Shown: positions 34,644-43,073 of the stretch, in pieces
How positions within the stretch are numbered: the first letter of the stretch is position 1
How the letters are laid out: each line of letters begins with the position of its first letter
Source: Mesonia profundi
Lineage (GTDB): Bacteria > Bacteroidota > Bacteroidia > Flavobacteriales > Flavobacteriaceae
Length of the DNA: 64,000 nucleotides
Direction: 5' to 3'
Assembly (NCBI RefSeq): GCF_031085155.1
Contig: NZ_JAVHUL010000011.1
Span: 1-64,000 of the forward strand
Made by a program: the position numbers and the translations under genes
Notes under the pieces: generated by a model
Database searches by the model: none
Seen by the model: only the letters and a program-made list of their open reading frames with translations
What the model was told of the DNA's origin: nothing

Positions 34644-35285
34644 ATGGAATTACTTTTTATAGGGCTTGCTGCCGGAGCCATTGTTGCCTATCTCATCTAT
34701 TCTTTTTTTAATAAAAGCAAAAAGAAAGAGAAAGAGCAACAGCAATCTGTGGTCTTGATGGAAAAGATTAGAGCCGTATGTAAATTCATTACGGTGGAAG
34801 GTGATTTTTCTGAAATTTACCACTACGCCAATGTTAAAGACAAATGGCTTAACTTGTTTTTAGGAAGCAAAAAAGCTCTGGTACTTATTGAAGCTAAAGC
34901 GCATATTGGTTTTGATTTGACTAAAATAAAAATGAATTCTGATGTGGAAAAGAAAACCATTATTTTAAGCAACTTCCCCCTCCCGGAACTTCTTTCTATA
35001 GAAACCGATTTTAAATATTACGATAAAAAAGAAGGTTGGGCGAATCCGTTTACTTCTTCAGATTTAACTGATATTAATAAGGAAGCCAAACAATATATCG
35101 TAGAGAAAATTCCAAACAGCGGATTGCTAAACGAAGCTTCTAACCAAGCCTTAGAGACCATTCAGCTTATGGAAAAATTGGTAGAGACCATCAACTGGAA
35201 ATTGGATTATTCTTCCTTAGAAATGGGAACGAGTACGGCAACTCCTTTACAAGATAAAAGGAAAGATACCTTAGAAAATCAATAA
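34644..35285 (+). CDS. DUF4230 family membrane-anchored protein
   Basis: The 213-residue protein has one N-terminal helix (LLFIGLAAGAIVAYLIYSFF, ~3-22), a basic linker (NKSKKKEKEQQ) and a DUF4230 domain with AVCKFITVEGDFSEIYHYAN (~45-64) and LVLIEAKAHIGFDLTKIKMN. Function unknown. It sits 3 bp after the cyclase gene and 2 bp before the MmcQ/YjbR gene. Confidence 0.85.
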   Translation: MELLFIGLAAGAIVAYLIYSFFNKSKKKEKEQQQSVVLMEKIRAVCKFITVEGDFSEIYHYANVKDKWLNLFLGSKKALVLIEAKAHIGFDLTKIKMNSDVEKKTIILSNFPLPELLSIETDFKYYDKKEGWANPFTSSDLTDINKEAKQYIVEKIPNSGLLNEASNQALETIQLMEKLVETINWKLDYSSLEMGTSTATPLQDKRKDTLENQ

Positions 35286-35287
35286 GT

Positions 35288-35662
35288 ATGGAAATTGATG
35301 AATTAAGAGATTATTGTCTCTCTAGAAAAGCCGCTACAGAAGATTTCCCGTTTGATGAGCATACGCTGGTTTTTAAAGTAATGAACAAGGTATTTGCCTT
35401 GACCAACCTTAAAAAATGGGAAGAAGGAGATCATAGCATCAACCTAAAATGTGACCCAGAAAAAGCCATCGCTTTACGCGAAAAATACCCCGAAGAAATT
35501 TATGGCGGTTACCATATGAACAAAAAACATTGGAACACGGTAATCCTTAACGGACCTCATCTTACTGCTAAAAACATTCAAGGTTTTATTAATCACAGCT
35601 ACGAGCTCGTGGTTAGCAAACTCACCAAAAAACAAAAAGAAGAGTTGAAAAACACTCCTTAA
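35288..35662 (+). CDS. MmcQ/YjbR family protein
   Basis: The 124-residue protein shows the family pattern: EDFPFDEHTLVFKVMNKVFA (~17-36), then INLKCDPEKAIALREKYPEE and YHMNKKHWNTVIL near the end, followed by a C-terminal helix with the usual SKLTKKQ. The family has a CyaY-like fold and is thought to bind DNA. Role unknown. Tight spacing with its neighbours implies co-transcription. Confidence 0.92.
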   Translation: MEIDELRDYCLSRKAATEDFPFDEHTLVFKVMNKVFALTNLKKWEEGDHSINLKCDPEKAIALREKYPEEIYGGYHMNKKHWNTVILNGPHLTAKNIQGFINHSYELVVSKLTKKQKEELKNTP

Positions 35663-35672
35663 CTAGATATTC

Positions 35673-37445
35673 ATGCAAAACCCACATACCACCTACTCTT
35701 CCTATATTCTTACGTACAGTTACCAGCTTAAAAAACTAAAGCAACAACTCATTGCCTCTAGCATGCTTAGGCTTGTTCTCTTTTTGCTTTTTGCTTTTTT
35801 AATCTATCACTTTTTTGGAAACACCAAGTTGGTCATTGGTTTTGTGATTGGCGCTATTATCGGTTTCATCTTCTTAGTGTCGAGGCACGCTACGCTTCAG
35901 CAGAAAAAGAAAAAGTTAGAGGCTCTTATTGGTATTAATGAAACGGAAATCAAAGTTTTAAATCGGGATTTTCAGGAGCTCCCTACTGGGGAAGAATTTG
36001 CAAATTCACTTCATCATTTTAGTCAGGATATAGATTTATTTGGAAATCGCTCTTTCTTCCAATACCTCAACCGATCTGCTCTAGCCTCAGGAAAAAAGAA
36101 ATTAGCGCAACTTTTAACCAGTAACCACATCAGTTTTATTCCGAAGAAGCAAAACGCAATTCAAGAACTTGCCGAAAAAATAAAGTTTAGACAAGAGTTT
36201 TCTGCGGTGGCCCAATTGGTAAAAGTAGAAACCAGCACACATACCATCTTAAACTGGCTCAAGCAATATCAAACTTTTGTGCCTTCTTTTATTTCTTGGC
36301 TCCCCAAAGTGTTTTCTGTACTTTCTTTAGCAGTAATTGCAGCTTACTTTACTGATTTTATTTCGGGGTACGTTTTATTGGGATGGATGATTTTAGGCTT
36401 GGTGATTACGAGCAAATACCTGAAAAACATCAACGAGCTTTCTTCTCGCGTAAGCAAAGTGCAAGAAACTTTTAGACAATATTATCAATTATTAGCGCTA
36501 TTGGAACAGGAAGAGTTTAGCGGAGACTTGCTAAAACAAGAAAAAGAGAAAATCATCAACGATCAACACAAAGCTTCGCAAACCTTGAAACGCTTTTCAA
36601 AGGCAATTGATGCTTTAGACCAAAGAAATAATTTGCTATTTGGCGTTTTTGGAAACGGGTTTCTGCTTTGGGATTTACAACAGTCTTTAAAGTTAGAACG
36701 GTGGATTGTGAATCACCGTCAAGAAGTGGACGAATGGTTTCAAGTAATCGACTTTTTTGATGCTTATAATTCTTTAGGGAATTATGCGTTGAACCATCAA
36801 GAATATGTGTTTCCCAACATTAATGAAGACCAAGATATTTTAAAAACCACCCAAGCGGTACATCCTTTAATAGATCCTGAAGAAGCGGTTACCAACGATT
36901 ATCAAATCAAAAAGGAAGAATTTTTTATCATTACCGGCGCCAATATGGCTGGAAAAAGCACCTTCTTACGTACGGTTTCCTTACAAATTATGATGGCCAA
37001 TGTAGGTCTGCCAGTTTGTGCAAAAACTTGTGATTATTCGCCTATAAAACTCATCACCAGTATGCGAACTGTAGATAGTTTGGCAGATGAAGCTTCGTAT
37101 TTCTTTTCGGAATTGACGCGTTTAAAATTTATCGTAGAAGAAATTAAAACCGACCGTTATTTTATTATTCTCGATGAAATTTTAAAAGGAACTAACAGCA
37201 CCGATAAAGCTATTGGCTCCAGAAAATTTATAGAAAAACTGGTCGGTTCCCATTCTTCGGGGATTATCGCCACGCACGATTTAAGTTTGTGTGAAGTTTC
37301 TGAAGAATTATCCCAAGTGAAAAATCACTATTTTGATGCCGAAATTTTAAACAACGAACTCTTTTTTGACTATAAGTTTAAAAACGGAATTTGTCAAAAT
37401 ATGAATGCTTCCTTTTTACTTAAGAAAATGGAAATTGTAGATTAA
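35673..37445 (+). CDS. Membrane-bound MutS-like ATPase
   Basis: The 590-residue protein has the MutS-type ATPase at its C-terminus: Walker A FIITGANMAGKSTFLRTVSL (~416-435), MRTVDSLADEASYFFSELTR and Walker B YFIILDEILKGTNSTDKAIG. The N-terminal mismatch-binding domain is missing. In its place are four hydrophobic segments, about residues 30-48, 52-68, 209-226 and 230-247, indicating an integral membrane protein. Such MutS-related proteins occur in Bacteroidota, and their DNA role is doubtful. It is followed 1 bp later by the YdjM-like gene. Confidence 0.88.
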   Translation: MQNPHTTYSSYILTYSYQLKKLKQQLIASSMLRLVLFLLFAFLIYHFFGNTKLVIGFVIGAIIGFIFLVSRHATLQQKKKKLEALIGINETEIKVLNRDFQELPTGEEFANSLHHFSQDIDLFGNRSFFQYLNRSALASGKKKLAQLLTSNHISFIPKKQNAIQELAEKIKFRQEFSAVAQLVKVETSTHTILNWLKQYQTFVPSFISWLPKVFSVLSLAVIAAYFTDFISGYVLLGWMILGLVITSKYLKNINELSSRVSKVQETFRQYYQLLALLEQEEFSGDLLKQEKEKIINDQHKASQTLKRFSKAIDALDQRNNLLFGVFGNGFLLWDLQQSLKLERWIVNHRQEVDEWFQVIDFFDAYNSLGNYALNHQEYVFPNINEDQDILKTTQAVHPLIDPEEAVTNDYQIKKEEFFIITGANMAGKSTFLRTVSLQIMMANVGLPVCAKTCDYSPIKLITSMRTVDSLADEASYFFSELTRLKFIVEEIKTDRYFIILDEILKGTNSTDKAIGSRKFIEKLVGSHSSGIIATHDLSLCEVSEELSQVKNHYFDAEILNNELFFDYKFKNGICQNMNASFLLKKMEIVD

Positions 37446-37446
37446 T

Positions 37447-38442
37447 ATGGATTCACTCACGCAAATTGTTTTAGGAGCTGCCGTTGGCGAAGTTGTCTTA
37501 GGAAAGAAAGTAGGTAATAAAGCCATGCTTTACGGAGCCATTGCAGGGACGATCCCAGATTTGGATGTCTTGGCTTCTCAATTTACAGATACGGTAAACG
37601 CACTCGATATTCACAGAGGTTTTACACATTCTATCGTATTTTCGGTGCTTTTTGCGCCTATTTTTGGGTGGCTGGTTTCCCGCTACGAAAAATTAGGTTC
37701 TTTTAAAGATTGGTCTTGGTTGTTCTTTTGGGGGTTTTTGACTCATCCCCTACTCGATGCACACACCACTTGGGGGACGCAGTTGTTTTGGCCGCTCGAC
37801 CTTCGACTGGCGTATAAAAATATTTTTGTCATCGATCCTTTATATACGATTCCGTTTTTGATTTGTGTCATTTGGGCGATGCGACTGCCAAAAATTTCCG
37901 TTAAACGGAGAAAAATCAACTGGCTTGGAATCATTTTAAGCTCTTCTTATTTAGTAATTACCTTACTTTTAAAAGCCTATACCTACCCCAAATTCACGCA
38001 GGCTCTAGAAGACCAAGAAGTTGATTACACTTCCGTGCAAACGAAACCTTCTGCCTTTAATAGCATTTTATGGACCGCCAATGTAGATACACCAAATGCC
38101 TATCTCATTGGACATTACTCTATTTTTGACACTCAACCTATTCAGTTTGCTTCCTATCCCAAACAACACGAATTATTGGGCAAACTCAAAGACGAAGAAA
38201 AAGTGCAGCAACTCATTAGAATTACCGAAGGTTGGTATAGCATTACGCAAAAAGGAGAACGCTTATTTTTTAACGATTTAAGGTTTGGCGTTTTAGGTTT
38301 TGCTTCAGGAGAAGATCGGTTTGTATTTAGCTATGAACTCATAGAAACTCCCACAGGACTGAAGGTAGAAGAAGTCGAAAAAGACAGAGAACAAGCCAAA
38401 GAATTAGTTGGCGAATTAGGCGAACGCATCCTAGGAAATTGA
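37447..38442 (+). CDS. YdjM-like membrane metal-dependent hydrolase
   Basis: The 331-residue protein begins MDSLTQIVLGAAVGEVVLGK and carries PDLDVLASQF, HRGFTHSIVFSVLFAP and THPLLDAHTTWGTQLFWP, the spaced Asp/His motifs of the YdjM (LexA-regulated) membrane hydrolase family, among four or five hydrophobic helices. The C-terminal ~120 residues form a soluble domain. Substrate unknown. Last gene of the tight run beginning at 33891. Confidence 0.88.
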   Translation: MDSLTQIVLGAAVGEVVLGKKVGNKAMLYGAIAGTIPDLDVLASQFTDTVNALDIHRGFTHSIVFSVLFAPIFGWLVSRYEKLGSFKDWSWLFFWGFLTHPLLDAHTTWGTQLFWPLDLRLAYKNIFVIDPLYTIPFLICVIWAMRLPKISVKRRKINWLGIILSSSYLVITLLLKAYTYPKFTQALEDQEVDYTSVQTKPSAFNSILWTANVDTPNAYLIGHYSIFDTQPIQFASYPKQHELLGKLKDEEKVQQLIRITEGWYSITQKGERLFFNDLRFGVLGFASGEDRFVFSYELIETPTGLKVEEVEKDREQAKELVGELGERILGN

Positions 38443-38539
38443 TTTTTACTGAAGATGTCCTTGCAACAAATCCTATTTTTGTGAATTTGTTAACTCGAAG
38501 TTAGTATAAAAACTAACAAATTAGCTTAAAATATCAGGT

Positions 38540-39718
38540 ATGAGTAAGCGGCAGCATCGAAAAAGATATAAGAAGAAAAGGTATATACTACCTGTTATCC
38601 TTATTGTTTTACTCATAGCTTTTCGCCTGTATTTACCAACCTTGGTCAAAAACAACCTGAATAAAGTTTTAGCTGATATTCCTGGTTATCACGGCGCAAT
38701 AGAAGACGTAGATCTTTCCTTATGGCGAGGCGCTTACCAATTGGAAGGACTTTACCTGAACAAAAAAACTGCTAAAAGCGAAGTTCCTTTCTTAAATTTT
38801 CCGATGACAGATATCTCTATTGAATGGAGGTCTCTTTTTAAAGGTAAAATTGTTACCGAGATTGAAATGCACAATCCAGAAATTATTTATGTTTTAGAAG
38901 ATCAAGAAGAAACTCCCGAAGAGGGGGAAGCAGATACCGAAGATTGGACAGCAGCCTTAACAGATATTGTTCCGCTAGACATCAACAGCTTTGATATTTA
39001 CAATGGAAAACTCGCTTTCGTACAGTTAGAATCTGAACCTAATATCGACTTAAGCATTCATAATCTAAGACTTAGTGCTAAAAATTTACGAAATGTAAAG
39101 CAGGTAGAAAAGGTTCTTCCTTCTCCTATCACTGCCACAGGAACAAGCATTGGAAACGGGAAACTAAACCTAGATGGAAAAATTAACCTCATCAAAGAAA
39201 TTCCAGATATGGATATGTCTCTTTCCTTAGATGAAGTGGATGCCACTGCCTTAAATGAGTTTACCAGTTTTTATGCCGGTCTAGATTTTGAAAGCGGAAC
39301 TGTAGGTGTTTTTACCGAATTTGCCATCGCAGACGCCCATCTTAAAGGTTATGTAAAACCTCTTTTAACCGATACTACATTAATAGGGAAAGAAGATGGT
39401 TTCTTAGAAACACTATGGGAAGGTTTTGTGGGCGTATTTAAATTTATTCTAAAAAATCAAAGCACCGATACCGTAGCAACCAAAGTTCCTATAGAAGGAG
39501 ATCTTAGCGAAGTAGGACCAAAGGTTTTTCCTACCGTACTAAACATCTTTAAAAACGCCTGGATTAAGGCGTTTACAGGAAGTGTTGATGGTAACATAGA
39601 GTATAAAGATGCTTTTAAAGAGAGTGAAAAATACGATAAAAAGGAAGCTAAAGAAGAACGCAAAGAAAAGCGTAAAAAGAAAAGAGAAGAGAGAAAAGCA
39701 GAAAAAGACAAGGAATAA
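38540..39718 (+). CDS. AsmA/DUF748-like membrane-anchored protein
   Basis: The 392-residue protein has a basic N-terminus (RQHRKRYKKKRY), one helix (ILPVILIVLLIAFRLYLPTL, ~17-36), a beta-rich periplasmic part with NLNKVLADIPGYHGAIEDVD and SLWRGAYQLEGLYLNKK (AsmA-like start), and a very charged C-terminal tail of Lys/Glu repeats (~365-392). The family has roles in envelope lipid transport; this member's role is unknown. Single gene. Confidence 0.75.
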   Translation: MSKRQHRKRYKKKRYILPVILIVLLIAFRLYLPTLVKNNLNKVLADIPGYHGAIEDVDLSLWRGAYQLEGLYLNKKTAKSEVPFLNFPMTDISIEWRSLFKGKIVTEIEMHNPEIIYVLEDQEETPEEGEADTEDWTAALTDIVPLDINSFDIYNGKLAFVQLESEPNIDLSIHNLRLSAKNLRNVKQVEKVLPSPITATGTSIGNGKLNLDGKINLIKEIPDMDMSLSLDEVDATALNEFTSFYAGLDFESGTVGVFTEFAIADAHLKGYVKPLLTDTTLIGKEDGFLETLWEGFVGVFKFILKNQSTDTVATKVPIEGDLSEVGPKVFPTVLNIFKNAWIKAFTGSVDGNIEYKDAFKESEKYDKKEAKEERKEKRKKKREERKAEKDKE

Positions 39719-39734
39719 TTGAACTAAACTTAAA

Positions 39735-39760
39735 AGTTTCGCTTCCGCGGAAGCGAAACT
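39735..39760. repeat. 26-bp perfect palindrome with the iterated GC-rich core
   Basis: The 26 bases are perfectly self-complementary with core CGCTTCCGCGGAAGCG. It lies between the AsmA-like and PhnA genes and contains the same core that recurs inside grpE (28365-28379), mnmD (30706-30721) and others. It could act as a transcript hairpin; the absence of a T-run makes a terminator unlikely. Confidence 0.85.
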
Positions 39761-39844
39761 AGCATCTACCAAATAGAAGTTTTTTTGAGCGTCTTAAAGT
39801 AGAAACTCTAAAAAACGATTACCTTTACTTTTTTTAAAACTATT

Positions 39845-40426
39845 ATGAGCCTAGACCAAGATTTGATGCAACGCGCAGATTCTAAATGTGAACTCTGCGG
39901 AAGTAAAGAAAACCTAGAAATATACCCTGTTCCTCCGGAAGAAAAAGTAACTGCAGATACCGCAGTGCTTACTTGTGAAACTTGTTTTGAACAATTACAA
40001 GATTCCGATAAAATAGAGCCTAACCATTGGCGATGCCTTAACGACAGTATGTGGAATACCACACCTGCCGTACAAGTGGTAGCTTGGCGTATGCTCACCC
40101 GATTAAAAAATGAAGGCTGGCCGCAAGATTTGCTGGACATGATGTATATGGAAGACGACACTTTAACTTGGGCAAAATCTGCCGGAGTACAAGAAGAGGA
40201 AGCTCCCAAAGGATTGGTGCATAGAGATAGCAACGGAGTCGTGATTGAAGCTGGCGATACCGTGGTTTTGATTAAAGATTTACCGGTAAAAGGTTCTAGC
40301 ATGGTAGCCAAAAGAGGAACGGCTGTAAGAAGAGTTTCTTTGGTTCACGACAATGAAGAACACTTGGAAGGAAAAGTGGACGGACAACAAATTGTGATTC
40401 TTACCAAATTTGTGAAAAAGATGTAA
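39845..40426 (+). CDS. PhnA (YjdM) family protein
   Basis: The 193-residue protein contains an N-terminal zinc ribbon (CELCGSKENLEIYPVPPEEK and a second pair CETC, ~15-60) and the C-terminal PhnA domain with LVHRDSNGVVIEAGDTVVLI (~133-152), DLPVKGSSMVAKRGTAVRRV and IVILTKFVKK. Once linked to phosphonate use, the family's function is uncertain. It is longer than E. coli PhnA because of a central insertion. Its stop codon (40424-40426) overlaps the first base of the dispersed element copy B. Confidence 0.88.
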   Translation: MSLDQDLMQRADSKCELCGSKENLEIYPVPPEEKVTADTAVLTCETCFEQLQDSDKIEPNHWRCLNDSMWNTTPAVQVVAWRMLTRLKNEGWPQDLLDMMYMEDDTLTWAKSAGVQEEEAPKGLVHRDSNGVVIEAGDTVVLIKDLPVKGSSMVAKRGTAVRRVSLVHDNEEHLEGKVDGQQIVILTKFVKKM

Positions 40427-40587
40427 TACCAATTTGACAATGAGATGTCGCATTCCAACTCGTTCATTTTTCGTTCTATTTTCTTGTTCACATTTTCCGT
40501 AGCTAAGGCTATGCAAATCGATCACAGCGGCATAGAACAAAAGATTAACTTCGTTCTCTGTACGCCATTCCATAATTAAACTGGTAT
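40426..40587. repeat. Dispersed ~162-bp element, copy B
   Basis: Starts ATACCAATTTGACAATGAGA and ends in TTAAACTGGTAT. The right end read inward (ATACCAGTTTAATT) is an imperfect inverted copy of the left end. It shares GTCGC at offset 21 and AAGGCTATG at offset 79 with the copy at 26440-26602. Its first base is the last base of the phnA stop codon, so the insertion or conversion ends exactly at the gene end. An antisense frame through it (ATG near 40573) is not accepted as a gene. Confidence 0.8.
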
Positions 40588-40617
40588 AAGCAAAATTTTT
40601 GCTCCTATTATAAATTT

Positions 40618-40665
40618 AAAAATCCGTCTCCAAGCTAAATATTAGCATAGAGACGGATTTTTTTC
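40618..40665. terminator. Bidirectional terminator between phnA and the MBL-rhodanese gene
   Basis: AAATCCGTCTC (40620-40630) pairs with GAGACGGATTT (40650-40660), with an inner stem GCTAA/TTAGC (40634-40638 with 40642-40646) and seven T after. Confidence 0.9.
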
Positions 40666-40693
40666 TTAATCACTTATGTTATTTCACAAGTGC

Positions 40694-42031
40694 TTATAAG
40701 AAATCTTTGATGTCGTTGCTTAAGTCCAGCACTTCTAATTGAGGAAGTTTGTTTTCTAAAATACTACTTCCTGCGGCACTTCTATAGCCTGCTGCACAAT
40801 GCACCACAATCGGCTTGTCAGTAGGGAGTTCTTGAGCTCTTTCTCTTAGTTCGTGTAATGGAATGTTGATAGAACTTTTAAAAGGTTTATTTTCTTCTAC
40901 TTCGGGCTGATTTCGGATATCTACGATGGTATAATCCTCTTCATTCCCTTTTAATTTATCTCCAGAAATTTTTGCTGAAGTTTTTAATAAACGATGCTCA
41001 ATCGTAAGAATTCCTTTCAGTTGCTTTTCGTAGCCTATTTTTGCAATTCTTTCCAAATTTTTATCAAAGTTAGCCACAGAATCTACCACTATGTAAAAAG
41101 GTTCTCCCGGTCTTACAATGGCTCCCAACCAAGTTTCTAATTTTTGTGCATCTCTAATCGCTTCAATATTAATGCTGTTGGGTAAATGACCTGCTTTAAA
41201 ATCGTCTATCGCTCTGGTATCTACAACGGTAATGTTGTGATCTACTTGAGACCGATTGATGAATCGGGGTACTTCTCCTAAACTTTTCTCTATAGTGTTT
41301 GCTCCTGCTTTATTGGTGTCCACATCAAAACCAAAGTAATGCGGAATCATAGGTTGGTCTTTTAAAATTTCTTTTATAAACTCCGCTTCCGTTTGCTCTT
41401 TAAATGCCCAATTGCTTAAGCGTTCTTGCCCTAAAGTAGACGAAGAAGCATCACTCATATTTTTCCCGCAAAGAGAACCCGCTCCGTGCGCAGGATAAAT
41501 CACGGTTTCGTCTGGTAAATCATTAAATTTATGATTTAGCGTATGGTACATGGCTTTTGCTAACTCTTCACGTTTTGCCTGCATATTACCCGCTTTTTCT
41601 CTTAAGTCTGGTCTTCCTACATTTCCTATAAAAATGGTATCGCCTGTAAAAAGCACTTTTTCTTCTGCTTCTTCGGCCAAAATACAAATACTATCTGGGG
41701 AATGTCCAGGAGAATTTATAGCAGATAATTTAATGCTTCCTATAGAAAAATGATCTCCGTCGTCAAATGTCTTGTGAGGATATTCTGCGCCCAACAATTT
41801 ACTTACATAAATGGTCGCACCAGTTTCTCTATGAATTTGCAAATGGCTGCTCACAAAATCGGCGTGCGGATGTGTTTCTATCACTGCTACAATCTTGGCG
41901 TCTTGCTCTTCCGCGTAAGCGTAATATTGCTGCGGATTTCTAGAAGGATCTATAAGTGTCATTTTACCGTTAGAAACTATGGCGTAAGAATAATGTGCTA
42001 ATGCTTTATCGTTAAACTGTTTAAGTGTCAT
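40694..42031 (-). CDS. MBL-fold hydrolase with two rhodanese domains (persulfide dioxygenase-like)
   Basis: The 445-residue protein has an N-terminal beta-lactamase fold (~1-240) with ETHPHADFVSSH, SPGHSPDSICIL, FTGDTIFIG and PAHGAGSLCG, then two rhodanese-like domains (~265-345 and ~355-445). The metal motif is HxHxDF, lacking the last His of HxHxDH. Only the second rhodanese domain has the active Cys (VVHCAAGYRSA); the first ends VVDSVANFD with no Cys. The layout is that of bacterial persulfide dioxygenase-rhodanese fusions used in sulfide oxidation. Paired with the sterol-desaturase-like gene 5 bp away. Confidence 0.88.
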   Translation of the reverse strand: MTLKQFNDKALAHYSYAIVSNGKMTLIDPSRNPQQYYAYAEEQDAKIVAVIETHPHADFVSSHLQIHRETGATIYVSKLLGAEYPHKTFDDGDHFSIGSIKLSAINSPGHSPDSICILAEEAEEKVLFTGDTIFIGNVGRPDLREKAGNMQAKREELAKAMYHTLNHKFNDLPDETVIYPAHGAGSLCGKNMSDASSSTLGQERLSNWAFKEQTEAEFIKEILKDQPMIPHYFGFDVDTNKAGANTIEKSLGEVPRFINRSQVDHNITVVDTRAIDDFKAGHLPNSINIEAIRDAQKLETWLGAIVRPGEPFYIVVDSVANFDKNLERIAKIGYEKQLKGILTIEHRLLKTSAKISGDKLKGNEEDYTIVDIRNQPEVEENKPFKSSINIPLHELRERAQELPTDKPIVVHCAAGYRSAAGSSILENKLPQLEVLDLSNDIKDFL

Positions 42032-42036
42032 TTTTT

Positions 42037-42921
42037 TTAATTTTTGTTATGTTTCTTCTGAAAGGGATGCATGGTTTGATTGACAAAACCGTCTGGAAAA
42101 TTTTCATCTCCTTCAAAACCTAATTCTATATCTTTTCCGTTTTTCGGAATGTAAGCGGTTCTAAATAAATAATCCCAAATGCTAAGAGACAGCCCAAAAT
42201 TCATTCCTTTCTTTAAATGGTCTGGTAATTCTTTTGAATGATGCCAAATGTGCATTTTAGGATTGTTGATAATATAGCCAAAATAACCGTAACTCCAACC
42301 CAAATTGGCGTGATTAAGGTGCCCTATAAAAACGGCAAACATATGAACCACAAAAAATTGCTGAATCCCAAAACCAATCATCGCCAAAGGAATATATTGA
42401 ACCGATTTATAAAAAATGGTTTCCATAAAATGAAATCTAAACTGCGCGGCAAAGGCCATTTCTTTTACACTGTGATGCACTTTGTGAAATTCCCACAACC
42501 AAGGACGGCGGTGTAATTGGCGGTGTACATTCCATTGTATAAAATCGGCAATCACAAACATAATGAGCAACTGCGCCCATTCTGGAAAGTCTTGCACCTC
42601 TATAGCCACTAGATTAGTAATCCCAAATAAAGATAAAAAATCATTAAACAACTCTACGCCCACATTAGAAATGGCATTATATCCCACTAAGGAAAAGAGA
42701 AAGAAATTAAAGAGAATGTAAAAAGTGTCTAACCAAAAATCTTTTCTTAAAATAGGCTGGTTTCTTCGCCACGGAATCACAATTTCTAATATCCAAACTA
42801 AAAGAGATAATCCTATGAGCCAATAAAAGTAATTGTAAAGAGAGGGATGGGCAATTTCTTCTACCAAATAATTGAAATAACCTGTAAAAGAATCTTGTAT
42901 AATTTTGAGGTATTTATCCAA
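42037..42921 (-). CDS. Sterol desaturase family (fatty acid hydroxylase superfamily) protein
   Basis: The 294-residue membrane protein has the eight-histidine di-iron motif set: WNVHRQLHRRPWLWEFHKVHH (H-x3-H and H-x2-HH, ~128-148), HLNHAN and MHIWHHSKE (~225-233). Four helices surround them. Members hydroxylate or desaturate lipids using O2; the substrate is unknown. Expressed with the MBL-rhodanese gene. Confidence 0.9.
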   Translation of the reverse strand: MDKYLKIIQDSFTGYFNYLVEEIAHPSLYNYFYWLIGLSLLVWILEIVIPWRRNQPILRKDFWLDTFYILFNFFLFSLVGYNAISNVGVELFNDFLSLFGITNLVAIEVQDFPEWAQLLIMFVIADFIQWNVHRQLHRRPWLWEFHKVHHSVKEMAFAAQFRFHFMETIFYKSVQYIPLAMIGFGIQQFFVVHMFAVFIGHLNHANLGWSYGYFGYIINNPKMHIWHHSKELPDHLKKGMNFGLSLSIWDYLFRTAYIPKNGKDIELGFEGDENFPDGFVNQTMHPFQKKHNKN

Positions 42922-43073
42922 ATCTAGCGCATTTTATTTTTTCCTTTGTCAAGCTTACTAAGGTATTCCTTACTTTCTAAAAGCACTTTAAAGCTTTTGT
43001 ATCTTTTAATGATTAATTTTAGATTCCCAAATATCGGAGTTTTCTTATTAGATTTAATGAAAGTTATCATAAA

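Noticed and set aside
40280-40573. Minus-strand frame of 97 codons through repeat copy B and the end of phnA
   Set aside because: It crosses the element boundary into the phnA gene and lies in a non-coding repeat whose other copy has no such frame.
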